DNA of 64,000 nucleotides from Paenibacillus_D tarimensis_A (GCA_041281825.1 CP166298.1:5208001-5272000); one strand, 5' to 3'. Shown: positions 25,018-33,797, numbered from the stretch's first letter. The notes: generated from the letters alone by a model not told the origin. Translations and numbers: made by a program.

Positions 25018-25095
25018 CTAACGGGTAACGTTCAATAAACCCGCGTAGTCTAGGACTTTATTTTTCCGGTCCAAGTGCTGCCGCGGGTTTTATCA
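25018..25095 (-). repeat. Cassette-boundary element in inverted orientation
   Basis: CTAACGGGTAACGTTCAATA is the reverse complement of the usual right end. The stem AAACCCGCG/CGCGGGTTT (25037-25090) contains a second GGAC/GTCC hairpin and ends in TTTTA, so it may also terminate the plus-strand dehydrogenase gene it follows. Confidence 0.65.
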
Positions 25096-25113
25096 TCCGA
25101 ATCAGTATTGCAC

Positions 25114-25887
25114 CTAACCCCCAAAACCGCCGTCAGAATGGATAATCTGACCCGTAATCCATGCTGCATCATCACTTGCCAAAAAAGCAATTAGGCGGGC
25201 GGCATCCTCTGGAACGCCAATACGCCCCATGGGGAACTTCGGCAGTAAAAATTGCTGAAGTTCTTCCGTCATCCATCCGGAATCGGTCGGTCCGGGGTCT
25301 ACGGCATTCACGGTGATTTTAAGCGGCGCAACCTCAGCGGCCAATGAAACGGTATAGGCGGAAATCGCCCCTTTGGTAGCAACATACGCAAGCTCGCCGG
25401 GCATGGGCCCTTTGTCTTGACCGGATACCATGTTAACGATCCGCCCCCCTGACCCATGGTCACACCGCTTGGCAAACTCAACGCAGAGCAGACAAGTTCC
25501 CCGCACATTTACAGCATAATGATCGTCCAACGTCTTGGCATCCAGGTTCATATAGCCGTCCCGTGTGGAATACGCCGCATTATTTACCAATATCGAAGGG
25601 GCGCCAAGAGTGGAGGTTGCTTCGTCAATTATATGTTTGGGCGAATCTGAATCGGCCAAATTAATCTCTGAACCAGCCGCTCGCACACCTTCGTTTTGAA
25701 GCATCTCTGTTAACCGCTCCGGCCAATCCCTGTCCTCCCCCCATTCCATAGTGCGATCGTATGGCCTCCAATAGGTGAAAAAAATGTCCGCTCCTTCTTT
25801 GGCCAATGCCTGACAAATCGCCGATCCGATACCTATTTTCCGGCTTGCACCGGTTACAACTGCTACACGTCCGGTTAATTTACCCAT
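25114..25887 (-). CDS. Short-chain dehydrogenase/reductase
   Basis: 257 residues, SDR Rossmann fold. The cofactor motif TGASRKIGIGSAIC (12-25) has a longer spacing than TGxxxGIG. ILVNNAAYS (near 100), the catalytic YVATK (Tyr near 170, Lys +4) and GGRIVNMVSGQ (Ser) are present. It is FabG/3-ketoacyl-reductase-like; the substrate is unknown. The ATG directly follows the ABC-F stop (TAAATG), and its ribosome site lies in the end of that gene, so the two are translationally coupled. Confidence 0.88.
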   Translation of the reverse strand: MGKLTGRVAVVTGASRKIGIGSAICQALAKEGADIFFTYWRPYDRTMEWGEDRDWPERLTEMLQNEGVRAAGSEINLADSDSPKHIIDEATSTLGAPSILVNNAAYSTRDGYMNLDAKTLDDHYAVNVRGTCLLCVEFAKRCDHGSGGRIVNMVSGQDKGPMPGELAYVATKGAISAYTVSLAAEVAPLKITVNAVDPGPTDSGWMTEELQQFLLPKFPMGRIGVPEDAARLIAFLASDDAAWITGQIIHSDGGFGG

Positions 25888-27657
25888 TTATGCTCCTCCG
25901 CCTTTCCTTTGCCATGATCTTGTTTGTTTCACTAATTCGTTATACTCTCTGTCCAATTGCCCGTATTCCAGATCTGCAGGGGTATATTTAGCCAATTCGC
26001 CAAGCAAGAACGAGATCCGATGTTCCACGATCATTTTCATTTCCGTCTCATCGTTGCCGTTTGTACCGGATTCGCGGATGCCTTCTTTCTGCTTCCCATT
26101 AACTTCTCCTGTCGCCTCAGAAAATCCGCTTTGCTTTAATTGGATCGTACCATTGTCGAAAATGAGCATTTTATCGCATAGCCGCTCCAGCATATATCTG
26201 TCGTGGGATACCAGTACAATGGTCCCCTCATAATCTGACAGAGTTTCCTCCAGTTGTTCCCGGCTGTGCAAATCCAGGTGGTTGGTCGGCTCGTCAAGAA
26301 TGAGCAAATCATTGTCCTGCATAATCAAATTGGCGATCTTGATTCTTGTTCTTTCACCCAGGCTAAGCTGACCCACCGGTTTCATCAACATATTCGCATC
26401 AAAACCCATATTGGCCAGCAGCGTTCTCGCCGCGGTCATATTCCGGGACTGAATGAAATCGAGGACCGACTTCCTCGAATCCAGATCTCCCACATCCTGA
26501 GTCAAATAGGCAGCTTTGGCGCTTGGGCTAAGCCATAGCTCTCCCTGATCTACGCTCTCTTCACCGAGGATCATCCGGATCAACGTCGTTTTTCCGCATC
26601 CGTTGGGCCCAAGCAGGCCAATCTTCTCACCACGCAGTATAGTGAAAGAGTTGTCTCTGAACAAAGACTTTGAACCGAAGCTTTTCCCGATCGATTTCGC
26701 TTCCAAAATTCGTCTGCCGCGTTTTTCCGGAGTCTTGAAATCAAAAGCCGCCTTGAGCTCCTCTTTCGGCTTCTCGGTACCTTCAAATTCGATCTTTTTC
26801 AACCGTTTAATTCGCGATTTGATCTGTCGGTCCATCTTCTTTGCTTTGGTTCGATAAAATTCCTTGACTCCCGCCCGCATTTCGGCCATTTTTCCGACCT
26901 TACCCGCTTCCCGATGGGCTTTGGACGACCACTGCTCCAATCGGGCTATCTCCGCTTCAATCTTTGCCTTATACTTCTGTTCGATTTGATATTGGTGCAA
27001 TTGACTCTGGTGCCGCCGCGCCTTCTCCTCCCTGTAAAAGGAATAGTTTCCCGCGTAGTCCCGGATTTCACCGTCTTCCAATTCAACAATCCGTTTAACG
27101 GTCCGGTCCAAAAAATACCGGTCATGGGAAATGATTAACGCCGTTCCGGTGTATTGTTCAAGCTCGCCTACAAGCCATTCGACTCCTTGAAAATCCAGAT
27201 GATTGGTCGGTTCGTCCAGAATAAGGAGATTTGGCCCCAATGCCCAAATATGAGCGAGAGCCAGCTTCGTCTTTTCGCCGCCGCTGAGCGAATTGAATCG
27301 CTCCATCTCCCAATTCCGCACCTTTTCCAAGCCGAGATAACCTGTCAGCTCCAAGAAAGGGGCCATCGCATCATTATTTTGTGCGACGTCCATCATGCTA
27401 TTGAAGGTGTTGACGGAATAGGAGGTCGACTGCATCATGTACCCGGTTTTGAGCTCCTTCCGGTAATAGTTCAAAATTCCTTCATCCGGCGGCAGCCGCC
27501 CGAATAAAAGCTCGGCCAATGTTGATTTACCAGCTCCATTCCTGCCCACCAGTCCAATCCGTTCGCCATTCTGAATATCCAAATTGATATTTTTAAGCAC
27601 CGCTAAATCGCCAAAGCTTTTTTTAATATGTCGACAGCTGATAAGGGTCACAGCCAT
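25888..27657 (-). CDS. ABC-F type ATPase, antibiotic-resistance-like
   Basis: 589 residues with two ABC domains and no membrane segments. Walker A is seen twice (GRNGAGKSTL near 38, GPNGCGKTTL near 350), as are the signatures (LSGGEKTKLA, LSLGERTRIK) and LILDEPTNHLD. Between them is a charged helical linker (about 200-300) of the length found in Vga/Lsa/VmlR-type ribosome-protection proteins. It probably removes antibiotics from the ribosome or aids translation. GGAGG lies only 1 base before ATG 27657; GTG 27651 is better spaced and may be the true start. Its leader carries a terminator. Confidence 0.9.
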   Translation of the reverse strand: MAVTLISCRHIKKSFGDLAVLKNINLDIQNGERIGLVGRNGAGKSTLAELLFGRLPPDEGILNYYRKELKTGYMMQSTSYSVNTFNSMMDVAQNNDAMAPFLELTGYLGLEKVRNWEMERFNSLSGGEKTKLALAHIWALGPNLLILDEPTNHLDFQGVEWLVGELEQYTGTALIISHDRYFLDRTVKRIVELEDGEIRDYAGNYSFYREEKARRHQSQLHQYQIEQKYKAKIEAEIARLEQWSSKAHREAGKVGKMAEMRAGVKEFYRTKAKKMDRQIKSRIKRLKKIEFEGTEKPKEELKAAFDFKTPEKRGRRILEAKSIGKSFGSKSLFRDNSFTILRGEKIGLLGPNGCGKTTLIRMILGEESVDQGELWLSPSAKAAYLTQDVGDLDSRKSVLDFIQSRNMTAARTLLANMGFDANMLMKPVGQLSLGERTRIKIANLIMQDNDLLILDEPTNHLDLHSREQLEETLSDYEGTIVLVSHDRYMLERLCDKMLIFDNGTIQLKQSGFSEATGEVNGKQKEGIRESGTNGNDETEMKMIVEHRISFLLGELAKYTPADLEYGQLDREYNELVKQTRSWQRKGGGA

Positions 27658-27980
27658 TCCTCCGTTTCATCACGCAAAATAAAAAAACACCGGCATCAGC
27701 CGGTGAAGCGTTTAGAAGCGATATGGAAACCGCGCGAAATGGAGTACCCGAATAGGAATAGCAAAATAAAACTTTGCTAGTACAACAAAGGAGTATCCGT
27801 ATTTGGGCGCACGTATTCCTAACCGCTCCGCCGCCGGCAGAGCACCTGGATTCGTTGATCAAATTTCTCACGATTCCTTGTTAGTTCCACATGGCCTCTA
27901 AATTGGATGCCTCCTCAGTAAACTTTAGTATGGACTTCAATATTATAACATCACATGCATGGATTCAAGGGCTACTTTTT
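27658..27980 (-). promoter_or_regulatory. ABC-F leader with probable attenuator
   Basis: A 323 bp untranslated region. It contains a hairpin TAGCAAA/TTTTGCTA near 27759-27780, paired GGAGTACCCGAAT and GGAGTATCCGTA segments on either side, and an intrinsic terminator just before the gene. This layout is typical of drug-responsive ribosome-mediated attenuation before ABC-F genes. CTTGTTAGTTCC near 27890 might be a worn boundary element. Confidence 0.5.
27681..27705 (-). terminator. Intrinsic terminator in ABC-F leader
   Basis: Stem CACCGGC-TGAT-GCCGGTG followed by seven T on the minus strand, ending about 24 bases before the ABC-F start codon. It would stop transcription unless an antiterminator forms. 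Confidence 0.8.
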
Positions 27981-28880
27981 TTATAACCATTCTTTCCCCG
28001 TTTTTCTCTGAATATCCCGGATGAACCTCCAGGATATCAACTGTATATTTTCCTTCTGGAATCGTTCCTTGATTTCGGGATCACGAAATAATCGATATTC
28101 CATCTCTCTTTTTTTGTAGTGTGGAGTAAATGATATCAATTCAGGCGTTGCAATAGAAGGATGGGCAACAATTTGTGTAATCCCGGGCCGCAAATTAATG
28201 ATCTGATTCATTAATTCTTTCTTTATATCGTCGTACCCTTCATCAGGCGCCGAATGGTAAGGCAAAGCGATTAAATCGTCTATCAAGAGGATACCACGGC
28301 TCTTAGCCGATTCGATCCTCTTCGCAAATAATTCCTTTTGTGCGCTGCTGAAAAAGGGTTGCTCTATGGTTCTTAGCGGCAAGTTAAAAGGGAGTCCGAA
28401 TTTCTCGCACAAATCGAAGACAATCTCCAGAAAATCACGGCCATGATGAAGCCCCATGATGCTTCCGGCATGACTATCCAAGTGAGTAGGTTCTATTCCA
28501 TGAGACACAGCCATTTGAATTTGCGCCTCCAGTTCAATCCTGACTTCTTCTGAATCTGCATTAAGTTCTACTGCTGAAGCGTCGTGGGGAAAATACCCCT
28601 CTTTGGTGATTAAGCTTTTTAATATTCTTTTCCGGAATACAGGTTTACAGTCGTGGTTTCCGGCGCTGGTTAGCGTAAGGTGAACCCCGATATTTGCAGA
28701 ATGAGTCTGGTTACAAAGTTTCGCCGCTTCATATGCCGCGGAACACGGCATCATGATGGATGCCGATGTAATACAACGTTCTTGGAACAACTCAACTATT
28801 GATTGATTTGTCGAACGAGTAATACCTAAATCATCTGCATTAATGATGACAAGCCGATCGGATAAATGCGATGGTTTCAT
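27981..28880 (-). CDS. YdjC/ChbG-family carbohydrate deacetylase
   Basis: 299 residues. It begins VIINADDLGITRSTN, the YdjC metal-binding Asp-Asp signature, followed by GVHLTLTS (His) and THLDSHAG with HHG (second His cluster). The family removes N-acetyl groups from chitooligosaccharides (ChbG removes one from diacetylchitobiose phosphate). The substrate here is unproven. It stands alone between a terminator on its right and the ABC-F leader on its left. Confidence 0.88.
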   Translation of the reverse strand: MKPSHLSDRLVIINADDLGITRSTNQSIVELFQERCITSASIMMPCSAAYEAAKLCNQTHSANIGVHLTLTSAGNHDCKPVFRKRILKSLITKEGYFPHDASAVELNADSEEVRIELEAQIQMAVSHGIEPTHLDSHAGSIMGLHHGRDFLEIVFDLCEKFGLPFNLPLRTIEQPFFSSAQKELFAKRIESAKSRGILLIDDLIALPYHSAPDEGYDDIKKELMNQIINLRPGITQIVAHPSIATPELISFTPHYKKREMEYRLFRDPEIKERFQKENIQLISWRFIRDIQRKTGKEWL

Positions 28881-28935
28881 TTAAAATCCTCCATTTTTTC
28901 TGGGATAACCTAACCTATTCTCGGGTGACAAGAAT

Positions 28936-28973
28936 AAAGGGGCGCAAACACATTTCTGTGTTTACGCCCCTTT
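28936..28973 (-). terminator. Intrinsic terminator after methyltransferase gene
   Basis: Near-perfect stem AAAGGGGCG..AAACACA with TGTGTTT..CGCCCCTTT around TTTC, followed on the minus strand by a T-rich TTTATTCTT. Confidence 0.8.
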
Positions 28974-29040
28974 GATGATGGGGAAATATTAGATTCTTTG
29001 CCATTATACACTGAAATCCCGGGAAGTCAATCTTTGATAA

Positions 29041-29820
29041 TTACTTTTTTGTCGCCTGGTATACGAACTTCTGATTTCCGCTAGTCGGAATTTTCCCATC
29101 CTCAAAATCTGCCCAAACCACTACATCTGAGAACCCCACACTTTGAAGAATATATTTAAACTCTTCGACTCCGTACCAACGCAATGCAAACCGCTGCAAT
29201 TCCGTTTGAATCAACGCGCCGTCACGCCATTTTTCATATTTCAAGTAGCTGACCCGGTATTGGTTGAAAAAAAGATCTGCTTCAACACACTTGCTTTCCA
29301 TTGTGATGATGTCGCCGTCAGGCAAGTGGTGCGTCGTCGTGCCGCTCCATTTCCCCAGATCAGAGCTGTTGAAATTGCTGGCCGGTAAGAACAGGTCAAG
29401 AATCAGCCTTCCGCCCGGCTCCAAATGTTCAAATAATTGATTTAGCACCTTCAATGACGCCTCCCGTTGTTCTATTAACAGGAATGAACCTCCGGGAATA
29501 ATGATTGCCTCGTACTTGTGGGGCAAAGAAAGCTCCTGCAAGTCTGCCTCATACAAATCTGGTTTTAGTCCGCGTTCTTCACAACGCTTATGGCACGAAG
29601 CCAACATTTGAGGGGAATAGTCCACTCCGTCTACAACCAGTCCGGATTCCAATAAGGGAATAATAACGCGGCCGGAACCAACCATAGCCTCAAGAATGCG
29701 TCCTTTGCAATGTTTTAGCTTTTCACGATAGTATTCAATGTCTCCGCCGATTGACTGTCCTATTTTTTTCGTCAGGTCGTAAACCTCTGTGCATAGCTGG
29801 CCGTAATTACTAAAAGACAT
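29041..29820 (-). CDS. Class I SAM-dependent methyltransferase
   Basis: 259 residues. Motif I ILEAMVGSGRVIIPLLESG (about 52-70, a variant of the glycine-rich SAM loop), VVDGVDYSPQML for the ribose-binding acid, and LILDLFLPASNF after strand 4. It methylates an unknown small molecule. It is a monocistronic unit ended by a strong terminator. Identity of the fold is clear, the substrate is not. Confidence 0.85.
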   Translation of the reverse strand: MSFSNYGQLCTEVYDLTKKIGQSIGGDIEYYREKLKHCKGRILEAMVGSGRVIIPLLESGLVVDGVDYSPQMLASCHKRCEERGLKPDLYEADLQELSLPHKYEAIIIPGGSFLLIEQREASLKVLNQLFEHLEPGGRLILDLFLPASNFNSSDLGKWSGTTTHHLPDGDIITMESKCVEADLFFNQYRVSYLKYEKWRDGALIQTELQRFALRWYGVEEFKYILQSVGFSDVVVWADFEDGKIPTSGNQKFVYQATKK

Positions 29821-29909
29821 ATAAGCGCTCCCCCCGTTCCAACTAAACCGTAATCGAATACGAGTTGGGGTTCAAGGTTTTTTTTGATTATAATTTAATT
29901 CTGCATTCC

Positions 29910-31103
29910 TCATACCCGGACCTTGTCTTCCCAATCCATCCGGTAATCGTACATCCAGTCATGCGATTTCTTGTTTGCAGACTTTAAAAACAGGGGAAGC
30001 ATCAAATCGCGAAAAAACACCTGAACCGGGCCGGTTGCATGTTTTCGCTGCCCAAGCGTACGTGAATATCGGACAATCCGTTCCACCCTTTCCTGTCTAA
30101 GCTCCTGAAATTTCGCGAACGCCCGGTCCACTTGACGGATATCCCTAAGGCACAATGCAAGCGCCATCGCATCCTCGAGAGCGAGTGACGCGCCCTGACC
30201 CGCGTTTGGAGATGTAGCATGAATCGCATCGCCAATAAGAACGGCCCTGTCGCGAAACCATGTCTTTTGCGGCGGCATATCGTAGATCGGGTAAACACCG
30301 ATCTCACCTTCGGTTTGTCGAACGAGATCCGGAACCGGTTCGATATCCTTTCCATACAAATCGGCGAGGAGCTGTTTCCACTCGGACTGAGCGATCGCTT
30401 GCAGATCTTTCCGTGTTGGCGAACCGGGATATTCCTTATTGCCAAACCAGTATACTTCACCCGATTCCCGAACAATGTAACCGAAGAACGCCTTTTTCCC
30501 AAACACCATCTGCATAACCCCCGGTTCAAACCTAATCGACCGGTCCTGCGTAAATCCTCCGAAACTGATTAATCCTGTAAACGACGGCTTCGCAGCAGCC
30601 GGTAACAATAGATTCCGTACCCTGGAATGAATGCCGTCGCAGCCGACCAGTAATTGTCCGTCTGCAGTTTCGCCATTCTCAAACAAGGCGGATACCTGAT
30701 TGTCTGTCATTTCTATATCTTTCAGTTTGTGCCCGAAGTGAATCGGAATACCCTGCCGCTTCGCTTCTTCGCGTAATATCTTGTGCAAAAATGCTCTTTT
30801 GAACGTATAGCCTTGCGGTTCACCGGTAACATTTCCGACCTGACCAAGAAATTTACCATTCCCGTTTCGGAATGACATAATACGCATTTCGAAGCCTTCT
30901 TTGCGCAGCAAGCGGTCCACGCCCAATTGCTCCAGCACGCGCATTCCGTTCCGGCCCACATTCAGGAACAATCCCGCGTAATCGTCGTGACCCGGCAGCG
31001 CTTCGTACACAACCGGGTCGCAACCGGCCCTTTTCAGCAAAATCGCCGCAGCAGGACCTGCAATTCCACATCCAATGATCAGCACTCTTCTCGCTTCATT
31101 CAT
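29910..31103 (-). CDS. FAD-dependent monooxygenase (PHBH/UbiH/TetX-like)
   Basis: 397 residues of a flavin aromatic hydroxylase. The dinucleotide-binding GCGIAGPAAAILLKRAG is at 11-27, LLVGCDGIHSRVR is the DG motif (about 150-163), and LIGDAIHATSPNAGQGASLA is the GD motif (about 288-307). It hydroxylates an aromatic or polyketide substrate using NAD(P)H; tetracycline modification is one possibility in the family. It is divergent from a MarR regulator and shares a palindrome with it. Confidence 0.9.
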   Translation of the reverse strand: MNEARRVLIIGCGIAGPAAAILLKRAGCDPVVYEALPGHDDYAGLFLNVGRNGMRVLEQLGVDRLLRKEGFEMRIMSFRNGNGKFLGQVGNVTGEPQGYTFKRAFLHKILREEAKRQGIPIHFGHKLKDIEMTDNQVSALFENGETADGQLLVGCDGIHSRVRNLLLPAAAKPSFTGLISFGGFTQDRSIRFEPGVMQMVFGKKAFFGYIVRESGEVYWFGNKEYPGSPTRKDLQAIAQSEWKQLLADLYGKDIEPVPDLVRQTEGEIGVYPIYDMPPQKTWFRDRAVLIGDAIHATSPNAGQGASLALEDAMALALCLRDIRQVDRAFAKFQELRQERVERIVRYSRTLGQRKHATGPVQVFFRDLMLPLFLKSANKKSHDWMYDYRMDWEDKVRV

Positions 31104-31126
31104 AACGGTTCCTCCTCTGCCTTATT

Positions 31127-31145
31127 TATCTTAAAATTTAAGATA
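31127..31145. promoter_or_regulatory. Candidate MarR operator
   Basis: Perfect palindrome TATCTTAAA-A-TTTAAGATA between the monooxygenase and marR-like genes. Length and AT-rich character fit MarR sites, and it lies 23 bases upstream of the monooxygenase start. A TATAAT at 31225-31230 could serve the regulator. Confidence 0.7.
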
Positions 31146-31261
31146 TTTTGTCGGCAACTGAAACGGCCCCGAGAATGATCTTCGGACCGGACTTTGGTCT
31201 TAGTGATCCAATCGCCTGCTGTGTTATAATGAAAGCAATTTTCTGAAACGGGGAATGAACC

Positions 31262-31750
31262 ATGGACCACAAGCAGCCGGAGCTTCATCAATCTCTCATC
31301 GAAACGTCGAAGCGGCAATCCACGCTCACCGTCATGTTCCATCAATCCGTCGCTGCCTTTCTCGGGCTGAACATAACCGATCATAAATGTCTCGACTTCT
31401 TGCTTGCCATGGGAAAAGCAACTGCAGGACAATTATCCGAGATAACGGGGCTGACCACCGGTGCGATCACCCATGTGCTGAACCGGCTTGAAAAAGCGGG
31501 GTATGTAAAACGCACGAAAGATCCGGATGATCGACGGATTGTTTACGCCGAACCGGTATACGAAAATTTGCAAAGCATATGGGAAGTGTTCGGGCCTCTG
31601 CAAACCGCAATGTCAGATCTATATACCCGCTACAGCCCCAGCGAGATCCGGACGATTCTGGATTACATCGAACGTTCCAACCAGATACTGGCACACCAAG
31701 CGGAGCTCCTTCGAATGAAGTCTTCAAGTAAGAAGGGGAATCTATCGTAA
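31262..31750 (+). CDS. MarR family transcriptional regulator
   Basis: 162 residues, a winged-helix dimeric repressor. The helix-turn-helix and wing are in ITGLTTGAITHVLNRLEKAG (about 64-83) and VKRTKDPDDRRIVYAE (84-99, the DxR wing). Divergent from the flavin monooxygenase, with a shared perfect palindrome, so it probably represses that gene and responds to its substrate. It ends at a terminator hairpin at 31762. Confidence 0.9.
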   Translation: MDHKQPELHQSLIETSKRQSTLTVMFHQSVAAFLGLNITDHKCLDFLLAMGKATAGQLSEITGLTTGAITHVLNRLEKAGYVKRTKDPDDRRIVYAEPVYENLQSIWEVFGPLQTAMSDLYTRYSPSEIRTILDYIERSNQILAHQAELLRMKSSSKKGNLS

Positions 31751-31761
31751 TGAGAAAAAAA

Positions 31762-31800
31762 AACGAAAAGTGAACAGGTTGCCCTGTTGTTCTTTTCGTT
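31762..31800 (+). terminator. Hairpin after marR gene
   Basis: Stem AACGAAAAG.AACAGG with CCTGTT.CTTTTCGTT around a short loop, 12 bases past the marR stop. The T-tract is weak, and it may serve both directions. Confidence 0.65.
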
Positions 31801-31809
31801 CAAGGTTCA

Positions 31810-32160
31810 TTATTTACCCTCAACTTTAAACCGTTCAATGAAAGTGTCTTTTACTTCGGAGAGATTTGTAATAAACCGTGAATTGTTTTGCAAGTTCTTC
31901 CTCCCCATTATCGTGGTACATTGCAACCATTTTGGGCAAATCCGCAATTTCATCACTAAAATTACCAGTAGTATAATCAATGATACCGCTTAATTGCCAG
32001 CCGTTAGTTTTATGCTGCACAAGAATGTTATCTGGTTTGAAATCCCCCATGACAAATGTCGGTGAAATTAACCCATCGAACACCTCTTCCGAAGCAATCA
32101 TGGTTCTCTACACCTTTGGATGTTCTCTCACATAGAACGAGTTTTCCCAAGTTAAATCGG
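31810..32160 (-). pseudogene. Aminoglycoside phosphotransferase-family pseudogene
   Basis: The middle frame keeps the catalytic MGDFKPDNILVQ and metal-binding GIIDYTTGN motifs. Upstream, the same frame is broken by a TAG after REHPKV, and downstream the natural C-terminus (SEVKDTFIERFKVEGK, stop at 31810) is in another frame. At least two lesions therefore inactivate a roughly 300-residue kinase. Decayed N-terminal sequence probably continues to about 32250. Confidence 0.7.
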
Positions 32161-32260
32161 TCAAGCATTAACTGGATCTGCACTTTTGTTACTGCACCAA
32201 ATTGGTTCGAAGAATTTTAAAAAGCTTAATAAATAGTAATTGGATTCCAAAGAGTAGTAT

Positions 32261-32340
32261 CCTGCCTTTTAGTCGGGAGAAGTGATGGATCGATTCCGCG
32301 GCGGCTTCCATGAACTCTTACCTACGTTGTTCAATGGACG
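32261..32340 (+). repeat. Outlying cassette-boundary element
   Basis: CTGCCTTTTAGTCGGGAG, a decayed AAGTGATGGATCGATTCC core related to the AGCGATGG type, then GAACTCTTACCTACGTTGTTC. It adjoins the phosphotransferase pseudogene. Nothing else was seen in 32341-32482 except the LysM gene leader. Confidence 0.5.
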
Positions 32341-32482
32341 TTTTGCACGGCATTAGTCTTTTTACCCTCTTCCTAGTTCCAATTTCCTGATTTTCCCGAG
32401 TGCGCGGTTTATCGACAGAAAATTATAGTATTATAGTATCTGTAAAGAGATTCTAAATGAGTAGAGAAAGGGAAGATTTGGC

Positions 32483-33523
32483 TTGAACAAAGAATCGACA
32501 AGCGGTTCGTTATCTCCCCGAGCCGAACGTAGTAGGGGAAACAAATCGGTTTCAAAAATCCTTCTGGCATCGGTGATCAGTCTTCTCATTATTTGCGGTT
32601 TATTGTATAGCATGTATGTAACGAAAACCGGATCGGAACAAAAGCAAGCACTGACACAAAATGTTCAGACAGGCAGTAGACCGGCAAGCGACACAGCGAC
32701 AGAAAGTACTCTTCCGAGCAATCATGAACCTGCAGGCATTGAGCAATCCGGAAGCCTGGATGCTCCCAATACGAATCCCGTATCCGGCGAAAGCACTTCT
32801 GTGAATGCTGAGTCGAGGCCTTCCACCGATGCAGGAGAAGGAGAAACTGAGCACCCGGATGGCAATCAAACGTCCCCGAAGCAGGAGATTAATGGTCACA
32901 CAACTTCCTTGTTGTCCGGCGAGACGGCGAAGCTTCCCACGACCTATGTCGTCCAAGTGGGAGACACTCTATCGTCCATATCGATGAAGTTCTATCATTC
33001 GAAAGAGTATGTAAGCCTCTTGTCGAAACATAACAACATTGTTTTTGTTAATGATATGAAAGTCGGGGAGACCATTAAGATTCCGGCGTTATCAGACCCC
33101 GAAACAAATCCTAAGGATCAGCGCGAGAACCTTGATTACTCTAAGATCACCTTGCCAGCAACTTATATGGTTCGTCCGGGGGATACCTTGTTTCGGATTT
33201 CCATGCTGTTTTATCAATCGAAAGACTATGTGGATTTAATTGCGGAGCAAAACAAGCTGGATACGAACGAAACTTTGAATGCCGGAACCAATATCGTCAT
33301 TCCGGCAATTCCGGTTACGGATAAGGCCGATGCCGGCAACAGCAATGCCTCCGTTGTAAAAGAACATACCGTCCAGCAAGGAGAGACACTTTCTAGCATT
33401 TCCCGAAAATACTACAATTCCAGCAAATACGCCAACATCATTGCGGAATACAATCTCTTGAAGGATCACAATGATGTCAAGGTCGGACAGGTATTAAAAA
33501 TCCCAGCTAGTCCAGTACCATAA
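32483..33523 (+). CDS. Membrane-anchored triple-LysM protein
   Basis: 346 residues from a TTG start (GGGAAG upstream). A short cytoplasmic N-terminus is followed by one membrane segment (about 26-47, ILLASVISLLIICGLLYSMY), a Ser/Thr/Glu-rich linker to about 155, and three LysM modules (about 157-203, 229-275 and 297-343), each starting Y/V-x-V-x-x-GDTL or GETLSSIS. It should bind peptidoglycan or chitin-like polymers outside the cell. No catalytic domain is attached. Confidence 0.9.
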   Translation: MNKESTSGSLSPRAERSRGNKSVSKILLASVISLLIICGLLYSMYVTKTGSEQKQALTQNVQTGSRPASDTATESTLPSNHEPAGIEQSGSLDAPNTNPVSGESTSVNAESRPSTDAGEGETEHPDGNQTSPKQEINGHTTSLLSGETAKLPTTYVVQVGDTLSSISMKFYHSKEYVSLLSKHNNIVFVNDMKVGETIKIPALSDPETNPKDQRENLDYSKITLPATYMVRPGDTLFRISMLFYQSKDYVDLIAEQNKLDTNETLNAGTNIVIPAIPVTDKADAGNSNASVVKEHTVQQGETLSSISRKYYNSSKYANIIAEYNLLKDHNDVKVGQVLKIPASPVP

Positions 33524-33558
33524 GCAGCATTGGGATAGACAAGTCATTCACCGTTGAT

Positions 33559-33600
33559 GCGATCAAGTTCTTTATCTCTTCGGCAGACGAACTTGATCGC
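33559..33600. other. Long perfect inverted repeat
   Basis: Arms GCGATCAAGTTC/GAACTTGATCGC (12 bp) with an 18-base loop, 36 bases after the LysM stop. It could act as a terminator, though no T-tract follows. Confidence 0.5.
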
Positions 33601-33797
33601 AGGCGGCTTCTCCATATCAAAATGGTCTTCAGATAACCCGCCAAAAGGGCGAATCCAGGGATATCGCCCATTCTGTACCAGTCGAGGTGCGTCTTTTTAT
33701 CTAATGCTTTTTCAACAAGGTCTTGTATGGGGACGCCGAATAACATGGCATCAGATTTTGATTTTAACTTAATTCCTTTTGATTGCCCCGTACCTCA

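Noticed and set aside
8977..25095. Classical integron with attC sites
   Set aside because: No integrase gene is in the window, and the conserved end reads GTTAGCT or GTTAGTT rather than GTTRRRY, with no matching RYYYAAC partner. The array is described as cassette-like only.
8977..25095. CRISPR array
   Set aside because: Repeats are irregularly spaced by whole genes, are palindromic with variable cores, and no cas genes occur.
27623..27871. 82-codon ORF over the ABC-F leader
   Set aside because: It crosses the intrinsic terminator and the ABC-F start; more likely an untranslated leader.
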